DNA from: Chamaecrista fasciculata
Taxonomy: Eukaryota; Streptophyta; Magnoliopsida; Fabales; Fabaceae
Assembly: GCA_003254925.1 (NCBI GenBank)
Contig: QANZ01007348.1
Coordinates: 426,897-490,896 of the forward strand
DNA: 64,000 bases
Direction of reading: 5' to 3'
The position numbers and the translations under genes are program-made. Under the pieces are notes generated by a model that saw nothing but the letters and a program-made list of their open reading frames with translations, ran no database searches and had not been told where the DNA came from. Positions 22,506 to 35,112 of this stretch are shown piece by piece (position 1 is the first letter of the stretch; each line of letters opens with the position of its first letter).

Positions 22506-22845
22506 ATAGGCCAAAATGTACTTTTGCTCTTATAACTTTTGCTCAGATCTCAATTTGGTCTCATAACTTTTTTTGTCTCACTTTTGTTCTCATATCTTTT
22601 ACTCAAGTTGCCGATTTGATCTCATATTGCACTTTTAGTCCCACATGAGTCAGATTGCAGAATTAGTCCCATATTTTTTTGGTCAAGTTACACAATTGGT
22701 CTCATTTTGGGGTTAGGTGCAGAACTAATCCCATATTTTTAGGTCAGGTGGAACTAATGGTGGAACTTTTTGCAAAGATATGATACCAATTCTGCAGCCT
22801 AACCAAAAGATGTAGGACCAAAGTGACACAATGTAATTAGTTAAT
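22506..22845. mobile_element. Diverged foldback-type repeat with TTTTGGTCTCATA tracts
   Basis: Left tracts CAATTTGGTCTCATAAC and AGTCCCATA face right tracts AGGACCAAAGTGAC and GATATGATACCAATT. It resembles the element at 44893-45315 (shared 'TTGGTCTCATATC' wording), but pairing is poor and the ends are not defined. Confidence 0.45.
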
Positions 22846-23489
22846 GACATTATGTATTAATTTTTAAATAAATATTATAAGTAATTTTTTTATATTTTTA
22901 AAATTTTGTATAAAATTTCTAACTCTCACAAATTCAGTCATTTAACTTAATATAACTTTAAAATAAAAAAAAGCTTGACTTTGTAGATGAAACAAATTTC
23001 TTACATATTAGAAGCTTAAATTTGTTTTTAAAAAAAAAAAGATAAAAAAACCAAATGCACCATAAATTCGTCCATGAAGTTAATAGAGGCAGACTATTTT
23101 TTTTTTTTACTTATCTAGACTAATTAATGAAATTTAATAAATTTATTCTTTTGCCATTGTCTTTATGCACTGTATAGAGGAAAACAATTATTTATTCTTG
23201 GAAAAGGAATGTCTTGCTACGTTTAAGTTTTTCTGTTTTTAGAGGGATCTGTTATAGACAGAAGGGTGAAATTGCCCTTATCTCTACGTAAGAGGCATAG
23301 TCAAGTTTTAGAACTAAAAAAGTTACCATTTTTTAAAAAATGTATGTTTCAGCATCATATAGAAACGAAAGTATTGTCATCTCACCAAAACAACAAAAAA
23401 CAAAATTAATACCAAAAAAAAAATTATTGGTACATGGATAGTTCAAAATCATATGAATAATAACATGACCAAAAATAGTATATATATAT

Positions 23490-23772
23490 ATATATATACT
23501 ATATTATATGTGTGAGGGGTGTTTTGGTTGGTCAAAATTAATTTCATTTTGAAATATTAAAAGAGAAAAAAATATAGATAATGGGAGAGAGAAAGTAGTA
23601 GATGGGATTTAAGAAAGTGAAAACTTATTATTTGGTCTTTTAATTTTCACACTTCTAACAATTTAGTCATTGAATAATAAAAATATACTATTTAATCACT
23701 GAATAACTACAAATGCCAAATCAAACATTACATACATATTTCCGTGCTCGTTAAGGCACGGAAAGCCTCTAG
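23490..23772 (+). mobile_element. Short non-autonomous Helitron-like element
   Basis: The 3' end shows the Helitron signature: an 8-bp hairpin TTCCGTGC-tcgttaag-GCACGGAA (23741-23764), a short spacer and CTAG (23769-23772) followed by T. The 5' end is probably in the AT microsatellite near 23490-23502, where ACTATATTATATGTGTGAGG begins, wording like other dicot Helitron 5' ends. No coding content is present, and neither target duplication nor terminal inverted repeat is expected for this class. Confidence 0.6.
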
Positions 23773-23773
23773 T

Positions 23774-24681
23774 GTATATATATATATATATATATTATCA
23801 ACTTATTATTACTTCAGCAAAATACTTTTGTCATCAACATTTTTAGTAGAACACATCCTTGCTGAATTATCTTTTATCCTAAAATCTATTATTGATCTTA
23901 TTCCATTCACATAACTATATATGCTAATGACACTGACTTACATAAAACAATGATGAGATTTAAAATATGACTGCAGAAAAAGTCAAGCCATAATATTATG
24001 ATTTTCTTTGAAGGCAAGGATATCAATCCTTCTAGTAGAAAGTCATTTTCAATTTTTCATTAAGGATTGTCATACATTGACCAACTAATAAGCATAAATA
24101 GACAGTTAAAATGTTAAATGCCAATAAATACTATTTACACCCAAAAAAAAAAAAAAACTTAAATGTTCTCCAAAATCTGCTTTCTGCAGGATCAAACATG
24201 TTGTCTTCCAGCATATCAAAACTTATCAGGCAAACAAATTAACCATAAAAATACAAATTCAAATAGATAAATGTTAACAGTGTATTTGAAAAATGTTTAT
24301 ACACAGACACCACTCATTTCCATTCCTTCTATTTTACCTTAGAAAAGCATATTAAGAGAAACCAAGCTGGGAAATGATAAATATCCTTTTTATGATACAA
24401 CAAAATCCACACAAACAGGTACAAAATCAATACAACACAATGGGTGTAATAATCTGTAAGAACAATTTGGTGATCTAAATAATTTGTAATCTACAAGCTA
24501 ACTCTATCAGTTAAATTTAAGAGAAAAAATTACTAATACAGAAACACCTCATTGATGGTGATGCCTAGTTTTAGTCATATAAATGACAACAAACAACCAT
24601 ATAAATGTCTCTGTGGTGGTATACATCAAAGCATTTCAAAAAGGATAGAATCTACCTTCATCAATTGCTTTGAGGTCGGCC
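23774..24681. other. Intergenic and 3' flank of the methyltransferase gene
   Basis: It begins with an AT microsatellite (23776-23796) and then AT-rich unique-looking sequence. The part nearest 24682 is probably the 3' UTR of the minus-strand gene. Nothing else is recognised. Confidence 0.5.
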
Positions 24682-27600
24682 CTATAAAATGTCGGCCGTC
24701 AACTGGTAGGTTGGTTGATTGTCTATCTCTGTGTCATCCATCTTTCTACAAACATATATGTAGTGAGAATCTGGATCTTCCAAAACCCAATCGGATGGAA
24801 GTAATCCCTTTTCATCAAGAGGAATCGGGTCCAAAGATGATTTCCTCGACGAACTACAACTTTCAGGCTTTTGAAATCCTGGCCTAGCTGCAAGAGTTCA
24901 GCAAAAGAGAAGAATGCTAAATAAGAACTCTTTACACAGGCGTATGCTATTAAATTGTCTGACAGGTAGATATTTTAAGCATCTCAAGACCACAAATATG
25001 GCTTTTTCCAAAAAAAAAAAAACATTAATGCCAAATAGCAATCACCCAAGGAACTGAACTTTAGTTTTGTCCTACAATATGTATTTTCATTAAGTAACAA
25101 GTTAATCACCCTGCATTCATTAATAATTGAAAGCTCCAACTTTTTATTATATCCTCCATTTAGAGGATACATAGCCTAAACTCTTTTGTAAATATCAATT
25201 TTTTGTATGGTTCTGTATGTGAAAATATTAAGCTCTAATTTGTTCTCATGCAATAAAATACTCTACATATCATGACTCACCACCACTACAAGTTAGAACC
25301 TCACTAGTGTTTGTAAATTTAACTCAATGCTTAACACGAAATTTATTTTTTAAAAAAAAACTCAAATAAAAAGGCATTAAATTGTAAGGAACTTTCTTTC
25401 TTGCACAGATATCTTTCTTTTTCACTTTGCCTCAAATTAAATAAGATGTGTGCATCCCAACAAAGAAAATTAAAGAAAAATCTTCAGACAATGTTCTTGC
25501 AAACATTATGCAGCGAAAGAACAAAGATAAGTTCAACTGCATAATTGTTAGAGAAACATGAATTTGTAAGGATGAATTGTGCTAGGCATTATTCGCCTAT
25601 ATTTCCAAGCGAAAGAAGCCACATATTTAATCAAGAAGCAATCTTAAGAAGAAAAGAAAAACAAAAACAAAAAACTCAAAAGCTAGACCCCCTAACTCAA
25701 CCGAGAAAATTTGATGCAGATCATGCTAAAACATCTTACTTTCTGACAACTAAATAATTTATGAAATGGGGAGAAGTAAAAGATATTTCCCCAAACCCCA
25801 GTTAAATGAAAAGGTCAAAACTTACCAATATTATACAATGTAATTTTCCAATTGTATATGGGTCTCCTCAGATGAGACATCCTTACAGTTGGATCACCGT
25901 ATGTTATCTGTAAATGGAAATTAAATCATAAAAATGTGTCCACTAAACTTTTAGAATACATGACAAGAAAGGATTTAAAATCTTTATGAAGTTTGCTATT
26001 AGATTCTCCAACAAAAAAGAAAATATGTAATTTTATTTCAAAAGACCCAATATTGTACAGGGCTAGAGAATCTGATAGAAAACACATAAAAACTGCACCT
26101 AAGTTTGTCTGAGAACAAATTGATAAAGATAAAGTTTTTTTTTTTTCCAGAAATAAGATTACCAACATGTAAGCCCCTCCTGGTTTTAGAAGTCTACACA
26201 GAAGTTAATAAAATAGTGAGAATTCCAATATGAAAAACTATCAAATAATTTTGCTGAATCCTAATAAATTAATCTCATTATAGTCTACAACCTACACACT
26301 TCTGCAAGCATCTGAGCAGCACTAATTGGAGCATCAGTACCACACTAAAGACAATAAAAGCAAACGCGATGATTAGAGGACAATGATAATGCGCTGAATT
26401 TATTATTGGAATAATTTATAAAGCACATACCATCAGTGAATCAAGAGTTCCTAGATCAAGCATCAACAGAGAACAAAGGCAAATGTAAAAGGAAAGAGTA
26501 AAGTATTATCAGTATATATTATACATCATAAATTTTAAATATTCTAAAAAAATTGATAATGTATGAATTTTTCAATTGAAGGAGTAAGTAACAAATACCT
26601 TTGTCAATTATACCATCAAATGAATCATCCGGAAAGAAGCTCATATCCCTGACATCCATTTGCATGTCTATTGAGATTCATTAAGGAAACTTACATGAGG
26701 ATTTCAGCTTTTGTTCTGACAAAACATGAAAGGTTATAGAAATAATAATGTAATATCTTTTATATGATACATTTTAGCTGAGGGATGTACTCATATTTTC
26801 TTCTCATCATGTCAATGGCGACTGCTGAAATATCAATATTTGTGATATCCTCATAACCATCTTTGACCATGTCCTCTGACATGACTGTAAAACACAACGG
26901 AATTCTCCCTATAAGCTTCTCTATAAGATATACTCATATACAAACTAAACAGAAAATAAGTCTCATTCAAATAAAATAGCAGATGCAGATATATTGCTAA
27001 TTATACTGAGCATTCCTTAAAACAAAGCTCTTTTCTAGGATCTGGTAAGTAATCCAGTTTGAAGAAAGATAAATTTCACAAAACAGTTAATCAAATTAAA
27101 GATTTTTTACAAGTGAATGCAGGGTTTGATTCTGTCCATACATTGTCATGTCTAAACAAGTACATATTTTACCAAAGGAAAAAAAAAACAAGTACATATT
27201 ACCAATTCTAAGATATGGTGTTAAAATAAAAGGTAATAACTAATAAGTATGGCTTAATAAGTAGATAACACAAGTGGAATAAGTAATAGATATATAAGCC
27301 TGGCAGGTAAGTTAGAAGAATTCGGGTACAATTAGGGATTGATTTAAAAATTTGAGTCACAACACTAAGTTGCCACTTCCTACAATCATCTCCAATTGAC
27401 TGATTTATTAAAAATTCCTCAGTAATATAAAATCTCACTCTTCCTGGAGTTTAAACAGACAACCAAGCACTAACTGCAGTACACTAAGGCTACCTATTTG
27501 TGATATGTAATACGGCTCAAATCTGTTGAACTACTTGTCTGGTCCGTTATTCATTAAATATTGGATCTTTATATGCATTGCAGCTAAATTTTATGAGCAA

Positions 27601-29483
27601 AAACAATGGGCACTGAATCCTAAATCCTTAGATGTATATCAAAAAATATAAAACAGGACAACAGGGGATAAACAAGAATGCAGTGGCAGTTACTCAACTA
27701 ATTCTGGAAGGAAGGATAGGAATCACGGAGAGCAAGCAGAGGATGCAAATGCAAATGGGATTCTGTTAGAATCTGTTTTGGGAAATAAAGGAGGAGACAA
27801 GGCAAAGGAACATTTCGAAGGCCTAGCATTTCCCTTTGATTGTGTCTGCCATTGATTGACTTAGCAACCGGGTTTTCTTCTTCTGGTTGCTCCATTGACA
27901 GCCCTTACATATAGAACCGTACAAAGTTTCTTGGTTGGGTATGAAAAATAATAGTTTTACATCTCACGCTGAGGTCCGCACAAAATAATAATTAATACAC
28001 ACATGCAAAAGTTTTAGAGCAATTAGACAAAGTTATGGAATTCAATTAAGGTATAAGAACTCATTCCAGTTGTTTAGCTCCAGCTAATTACACTTTACAA
28101 ATGTTTAACCAATTTTCACGCATCCATTTGAACTGTATGATGAGTTCCATCTCCATTCTAGGCCATTGCATGTTTTAGGAACAATGAACATCCTTGACAA
28201 TTGCAATGAGTAAATTTATTAAGGATGTGAGGTGCCTGTAGCCTTTACTTGCAGGTCAAGCACTATTTTCAATATTTTTATGTATTTTTCATTTTTTCAA
28301 CAAACAAGAAAGGGATAGAGTCAGATGTTTCTTTCTCTCTCTACCTAGTTTCAGGAATCCATGATAACATATAGACTGCGTTTTAAAACTTAATTAGGGT
28401 ACTTAGACCTAATTTTCTTTTCCTGAAAGCAATGAAGATTTGTAGAAGGTATAATCAAACAGAATCGAATGGTCGAAATTCTCTAAATAATCATCAAATT
28501 ATTTCGAAAGTGCATAGACTGTGTTCTCTCGAATCCCTCAAGAAAGAATATTCACCGCCAGAAGAACACTACTGTCTTTTAATCCTACCCCACAAAAAAT
28601 GTTTCCTTTTTATTTTTTGTCTTTTTTGTAATACAAAGGAATCAAGCACAAAATAGAAAGGAAAAGCAAAGAAAGAAATATGCCTAACTCACACACACAG
28701 AAAAAGTTTCTTTTTTTCTTTCTTCTTCTGTTCCAGACATGACAGATCCCATGCATTAAAACAGTAACCAGATATACTTTCACATATTGGCCTCAAATCA
28801 GACACAGTAAATTCATACATACAGTATAGGAAGAAGAACCAAATCAGAACAGCCCTGAATCTAGAAAGTGGGGGATAAGCTTCAAATTTGCATACTCATA
28901 CGACCTAACTACAAAACTAAATTAGCCAATATTCATAAAAATATAGATTCTCCAAGAGAAAGAGAGAAAACCCTAAACTTCCAATCGAAAGTTAAAGCAG
29001 AAAAGAACATCCCAGATTCTCCTCTCTTTTTTTCCCTCCCCAAATCTCAAAAAAAGCCAAACAGAGTATCTGATTAGCTAAAACCCCACACCAGGACAAC
29101 ACAACATAAACTAATCGAGAAACCAAAAGGGTTTCCATTAAAAAGCAGATTCGATTCTTTTCCTTTTCCTTTTCCTTCCCCCCAAATTCTCAGCAACCAA
29201 ACAGTGTGACACAGGCAGCAAGAAGAGCAAACTAAAACCCCATAATCCCATATCATTCATAGGCCAATCTCTAAGGTCGAAGCGAGTTTGGAAATTTACC
29301 AGCATTGCCACAACCAACCATGAGGATGGTAGAAGCGGGAGGGATATATTTGCGAACAAAAGGCCTAAGAGCAGAGTAACGTTGGTACCAATCGAAGGAG
29401 CCTCCCTCTTGCAAATAGCGAGCGTCCCAATAGAGAGCGTCGCCATAATTATAGGTGTTGCAGCTCGATACGTCCCTAAACAT
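24682..29483 (-). CDS. Small SAM-dependent methyltransferase (METTL13/EEF1AKMT4-like)
   Basis: Eight minus-strand exons: 29483-29300, 26884-26771, 26667-26599, 26450-26431, 26344-26292, 26193-26163, 25907-25826, 24887-24682. They sum to 759 bp, 252 residues, in one frame with GT-AG borders. The protein starts MFRDVSSCNTYNYGDALYWD. It has SAM-binding motif I (ILMVGCGNA, residues 53-61), a following acidic strand (ITNIDIS, about 73-79), the FDGIIDKGTLDSLMCGTDAP segment (about 115-135), KPGGAYMLITYGDP (about 150-164) and a C-terminal DPDSHYIYVCRK. This matches the plant one-domain relatives of EEF1A lysine methyltransferase 4; the substrate in plants is an inference. Exon 4 is only 20 bp. Intron 1 is 2.4 kb. 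The first ATG of the frame was chosen because it starts the conserved N-terminus. Confidence 0.92.
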
Positions 29484-31490
29484 ATTTTCCGGCGAAGAAG
29501 AAGAATAGGAGGAGGATTTGACCGAATTTTGGGTGTAAATCTGAGTGGGTTATGGTGGTGGGGGCTACTGGGTATGAGGGTATGGTGGTGAAGGAAGGAA
29601 AAAAGGGGTAGTTGTTTGTTGTTTGTCGTTGTAGCGAAAGCTGAGTGGGGTTTTTGGGTATGTGGTGTGTGTATAGTGTATAGTGTATGATGATGAGGTG
29701 GACTAAGGAAAGCAAAGGAAAGAAATTGAAGAGGGGAGCGAGCGAAATAGACAATAGAGGAGTGGACATACCTTTGCGTAAAGTTTGGACTTTTGGCCTT
29801 TTGGGAATTTAGGAGAGGAAGTGGGTGTGTTTTTCTCATGTCGTCTCCACAGGATGTTATATATTCGACCCTGCTATGATGATAATAGTTAAGATTTTAG
29901 ATGTGAGAGTTTGAATTTTTTTTAATTAACGGGAGCATAGCTTAAAAACTCGGATCGGTTATTGACCCAGATAAGGTTTCGAGTGGATGGGTCACCAGTT
30001 TAATCGTTGGGTCACTAAAAACTCGGTTGATCCGGTTAAATAAGAAAAATAATATATATATTCATATACATTAATCAAACAAATCTCTTATACACATACC
30101 AAGTCATAAGAAATCAAATTTAAACATGAAATTGATTATAAATCGTCATCTTTTGTTAAAGAAAAAAATAAAAATTCATAAATTTAAATAAGTATTCACA
30201 CTTTCACAGATGATCAAAAACAAATTAGTATTTATAAATTCACACAATAAAAGTTAAAGAATACAAGAAAAAACAAATTGAATTGCGATAAAAGTAAATT
30301 GCAATATATAAAGGCTCTTTAATTTAAAGACTCTAAAGTTTGTTATTCATCAACTTCTATCGAGCATATCATTATAAAATTATTTGATTCAATTGATTTG
30401 ATTGACTACCCTTAGCATATATTTTAATTATAATTAGAATAATAATAATAAAAAAAAGACCTAGGCCAAGTTACGCTTGAGTTTTAGTTTTTTTTTTTCA
30501 GTTCGGGTCAAATGGACAAGCGGGTTGATGGAACAAACCCGAATCGATGGGTTGGCCCGAAAATATTAAGTCAAATGCAATCTGGTCCAATTAACGTGAC
30601 TGCCTGAATTGGTCCCTGGTTCATCGGTTTTTGGGTCGACCCGTGCGATTAGGGTTGAGTTTTTCGTATTATGCGTGAGAGTTTTTTTTTTAATGTGATA
30701 TATAATTATTTTTATAAATTTTGAGAAAATTGAGAGACATTTTCTAACTATGGTAGAATATTAGTGTTTACCACAATGTAAATTTCTTTTATAAAAAAAA
30801 TGACATATTACTATATATTAAAATTTGGATACTTTCCTATAAGGTGAAGGTTTGAATCTTTTAATCCAAATCATCCCCACCTTAGTGAAGTTTTTAGGCT
30901 TATTTGGATTGAGGTGAGGTGAAGTGAGTTTTGAAAAAATAGTTTTTAGAAAAATAAATTGATTTTAAGTATTTTTTTTTTGAAATATTTGAAGTTATAG
31001 TATTTTTTTAATCCAATTCCTCAAGTATAATAATTAAAAATGTATCAGTAAAAGTATTTTTTTTTTTACATTTTACATTAATGTTTAATTTTGTCTTCAA
31101 TATTTTTTTATTGTCAATTTTATAAGTTAACTAATTTTTTTAATAAATTAATGATAGATTTTATCGTATTTTTCAATCTAAATTATGATTTAAGGTTCTC
31201 TTTTTATTATTAATTTTATATTACAAATTATTATCAAATATAATCTATTGATAATATGTAATTGAAGTTAGAACAAATAATACAATCAATTAAAATATAT
31301 CATTTTTGGGACAATATCAAGAGTAAACAAGCAGTAAGAGCAAAATTGAAAATTAATATGTAAAATTTGAAGATAAAAAGGATACTTTTATCATATATAT
31401 TTTTATTAAGTAACAAAATAAGTTTTTTACAAAAACAAATTGAGAAAATACATTATTATATACGATTTCCATTTGGATTTGGAAGATTGA
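29484..31490. other. Methyltransferase 5' flank and AT-rich intergenic DNA
   Basis: 29484-29840 is probably 5' UTR and core promoter on the minus strand (C/T-rich in that direction). 29930-30670 contains repeat-like sequence with CGGTTGATCCGGTT, GGGTTGGCCCG and GGGTCGACCCG motifs and imperfectly mirrored ends (AAAAACTCGG against GGTTGAGTTTTT), likely an old TIR element. The remainder is AT-rich without recognised content. Confidence 0.45.
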
Positions 31491-32568
31491 GGGTGCGTTT
31501 GGATACTCTGTTATCCTCCTTTTATCCTTCTTTATTTCTCAATACTCCTTTACTACCAGAGCTACAGTTACAAATGTTGTTTGTTTTACCTTTATCTCCC
31601 CCTCCTTTATTTTCCTCCTTTATCATTCCTTTATCTCTCCTTTATCTCTCTTTTATCTTCTAAAATTACTAACATATCCCTACTCAACTACCTATAATTA
31701 CCTACTTTTTACTATAAAATAATAAAATATTCAAAGGGCATATTTGTAAATTGCATATAAAAATATTTTTTTNNNNNNNNNNNNNNNNNNNNNNNNNNNN
31801 NNNNNNNNNNNNNNNNNNNNNNNNNNNNNNNNNNNNNNNNNNNNNNNNNNNNNNNNNNNNNNNNNNNNNNNNNNNNNNNNNNNNNNNNNNNNNNNNNNNN
31901 NNNNNNNNNNNNNNNNNNNNNNNNNNNNNNNNNNNNNNNNNNNNNNNNNNNNNNNNNNNNNNNNNNNNNNNNNNNNNNNNNNNNNNNNNNNNNNNNNNNN
32001 NNNNNNNNNNNNNNNNNNNNNNNNNNNNNNNNNNNNNNNNNNNNNNNNNNNNNNNNNNNGGTAATATTTTTTGTAGTATCAAAATTTTAAAATAAAATTA
32101 AAAGACAGTAAACAGGAAAAATATATAATCTAGTCCCTAAAAGTTTACAATTCAGTACTCAAAAATTACATTTTGGTCCCACATTCACACCTCCATCCTC
32201 CTTTACCTTACCACTCCAAAAATCTTCTTTATTAACTTCCTCCTTTAGCACAAATTTCGAGGCAATCATTACTCATACCACTTTACTAACACCAAAACAA
32301 ACAAAAAAACAACACTCATTTATCCTCCTTTATTTTTACCATTTTTACCCCTATACAAATTTAAAATACCAATACTATTATTTCAACCCACCACAATCAT
32401 TACATACCCTTTAAAATAATTTCACATCATAATTCCTCCTTTATCTCTCATTTTTTCAAACACAATTTACTAAAAACCTCCTTTATAACACAAATCCTTT
32501 ACCTCTCCTTTATTATCTCCTCCATTCCTTTATCCTCCTTTAACTTAACTTTTAATCCAAACGCACCC
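31491..32568. mobile_element. TIR element with GGGTGCGTTTGGAT ends, internal assembly gap
   Basis: The 14-base terminal repeat GGGTGCGTTTGGAT (31491-31504) returns as ATCCAAACGCACCC at 32555-32568. Both sides are followed by TGA, a 3-bp duplication (31488-31490 and 32569-32571), as in PIF/Harbinger-like or Tourist-like elements, though the usual site is TWA. The interior is rich in CTCCTTTAT repeats in one orientation and is interrupted by 287 Ns (31773-32059). Length and coding content of the middle are unknown. Confidence 0.72.
31773..32059. other. Assembly gap (287 N)
   Basis: A run of N inside the TIR element; open frames crossing it are artefacts. Confidence 0.99.
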
Positions 32569-32571
32569 TGA

Positions 32572-34071
32572 GTCCTATCACCTATGTATGTGATGATCTA
32601 TGACTAGATTGTATTGGAGGTTGTTGGGGTGTTGGAGTGCAATAAGAAGGAAAGAATTTATCAACTTTTGGTACCCTGTCTTGGTAGGTGTCATAGATTT
32701 TATTTTTCTGGTGGAGGGTGTATATATATTTGAGTTAGTAGATAGTAGCTAGGTACTTTATTAGTATTTCAAATTTTGATTTACTAAAAATGAAATATGG
32801 GATGAAGGTTTTGTATATCTATATGATTCATTATAAAATAAAAATTAAAAAATTATGTGTCATTTATATATATTGAGACCAAAGTTTGATGTTTTAATTT
32901 AATTTATTTTTCCTAATTAAAAGGAAACTTTTTAATTTTTTATGTATCATCATACTTCCATGCATATAAGAGCCCTAGTGAAACTAATGCAATTAAGTAT
33001 TGACGTAGCATTGAAATGTGACATTAAAAAAAAAAAACAACTTAGAAAGTGGGGCATTTTGGTGCTCATCTTTATCATTTAACAGTAGTTAATCAATCAT
33101 ATTATCCTCATATTAGGCATTTAGGTGATGCGGCCCTTCTTTATTAATTAAAAATTACCTTTTAAAAAGGCTTCGTGTGGGAATGAAATCTAACTAAAAG
33201 ATTGAAACCCTATTTCAATCCCTCACGTCACTTTTTTTTAAAAGAAATTTGTTCACTTTTAGATTTATCTTATTAATTATTAATTGGTCTCTCATTTTTG
33301 TAATGATTAATAATTTGAAAAACGGTGAACAATAGGTGAGTTCGGAATCTCGGGTGATCAAGACTACATAATGGGTAGTATTAGCCCCACATCAGTGTGA
33401 CTTAAAACAAAGGTCGCCTCATCATGATTAGACAACGCAAAAAAAAAAACATGACATAATCCAACCAGAACAAAAAAAAAAAAGATAAACTATCAAATAT
33501 AGATTGATAAACCTCTTTAATCCTAATAATCATGATAATGACTTACTGTGGACAGACATGTTGACGCGTGCATTCCTCCACTTTCAAATCACGTCCATGG
33601 CCAGAAGCACCGTAAATTAATTGGTCTCTCATAAGTCACTTTATTATCAATATGCTAGTTATTTTAATTTATTTAGTTTTTAACAAAATCGATCACATAT
33701 TATTTTTAATTTTCTTTAAAAAGTATTGAGCAAATTATATTATAAAAAAGTCAAAATGATATTTATAACTATCAAAAAATCTTTAAATCTAAAAATACAG
33801 AAAAAGAATAATATATATGTAATTTAACTAAAGAAATTGAATAAAAGTATAAAGACTCCTACGCAAAAGACATTCATAAAATGAAAGTTGCATAGACATT
33901 CATAAAATGAAAGTCATCATTTATATAATTTTAGTATTAACACACTTCATATCTATATAAAAAAACAATGGTAGAAGGAGATATGACTACGCAATATGTA
34001 TACTCAGCTGTTGAGACTAAAAGAATAAAATTATTTAAACCTTTAAAATCAATAATTAAAAAAAAAAATAA
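32572..34071. other. AT-rich intergenic DNA, no gene seen
   Basis: No coding or repeat structure could be defined. A less AT-rich block at 33335-33435 (AGCCCCACATCAGTGTGACT region) could be a short interspersed repeat, but it has neither a recognisable B box nor flanking duplications. Confidence 0.5.
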
Positions 34072-34730
34072 AAGACCCTTTCGTGCCCCTAATATTTGGG
34101 GTCAGTTTCATTTATGTCTGTAACGTTTGTTTTGTGTCAATTATGCTTCCAATGTGAAACGTTGGTGCCAATTATGCCTTAACCTCAATTTTTTTTTTGG
34201 TCAAAGTTCTATTTTGGTCCTTCAAGTTTGCTCAAAGTTCCGGTTTGGTCCCTTAAGTCTCCGGCGAGATACACGGCGGCCCCGACGACTACTAAAACGC
34301 CTAATCCAAGGTTTTTTGACCTCTTGAGTTCAATGACGAACTTCTTTTTGCGAACAAATGACCGATAATATGATTTTTGGCGATTGTGTACTTTTTTTGC
34401 GACTATGTAATTTTTTGGTGGCTTGCCAGTCATTTTTTCGCAAAATGGAGGCCGTCAATGAACTTAGGAGGTCAAAAAACTTTGAATTAGAAGTTTTTGT
34501 AGTTGTCGGAGCCGTCGTGTATCTTGTCGAAAAGTTCGCCAAAGACTTGAGGGTCCTAAACAGAACTTTGAACAAAATTTGAGGGGTTAAAATAGGACTT
34601 TGGCCCCAAAAATTTGAAGTTAGGGTATAATTGACGCCCACGTTTTATATTGGGGGCATAACTGACACAAAACAAACGTTAGGGACATAACTGAAACTGA
34701 CCTCAAACGTTAAGGGCATATCTTTTGCCT
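34072..34730. mobile_element. Near-complete palindromic foldback element, about 660 bp
   Basis: The left half reads GTCAGTTTCATTTATGTCTG, AACGTTTGTTTTGTGTCA, AGTTCTATTTTGGTCC, GAGATACACGGCGGCCCCGACGA. The right half is its reverse complement with scattered mismatches, down to ACAAGATACACGACGGCTCC. Pairing reaches to within about 50 bases of the centre near 34385, so the element is almost wholly one hairpin. A decayed fragment of the same family (ACAAAAAACAAACGTTAAGG) occurs at about 57320-57410. No transposase or firm target duplication was seen. Confidence 0.75.
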
Positions 34731-35112
34731 TAAAAAAAAATTAAATAAAAGTAAAAAACAAGGTGCCACCGCCTTGCCGTACTTCCTCTTTTTGTGTCGT
34801 CTACAAATAAGCAAACCTCGTCACCATATGCACCCTCCACAAAACGCACATGTCGTCTGCAAATTTATACACGTGCCATCTTTCTCTTGCCCTATTTCTC
34901 CACGTCACCACGTGTCCATCGCCATGCATACATGCACACATATGAAAATATATACACATTATATATATATTTATATATATATTTTCCTCGGCCTCTTCGA
35001 TTGCTAGGGTACGGTTTTCTTCTAGTGCCAATAACTTTCAAATTATATATTAACCAATGCAAGCGAAGAAATTGATTGATTATTATTTATTAACTATTAA
35101 GAGCTAGAAATA
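34731..35112 (+). promoter_or_regulatory. Promoter and 5' UTR of the glyoxalase-like gene
   Basis: A TATATATATATTTATATATATATATTTTCC tract lies around 34955-34985, about 130 bases before the ATG at 35113, and could supply the TATA element. ACGTG cores (for example CACGTG-like CCACGTGTCC near 34910) are present upstream. These are pattern matches only. Confidence 0.35.

Noticed and set aside
29138..29839. 233-codon minus-strand frame over the methyltransferase first exon
   Set aside because: It overlaps the well-supported exon 1 in another frame and the presumed 5' UTR; the composition is simple and no family is recognised.
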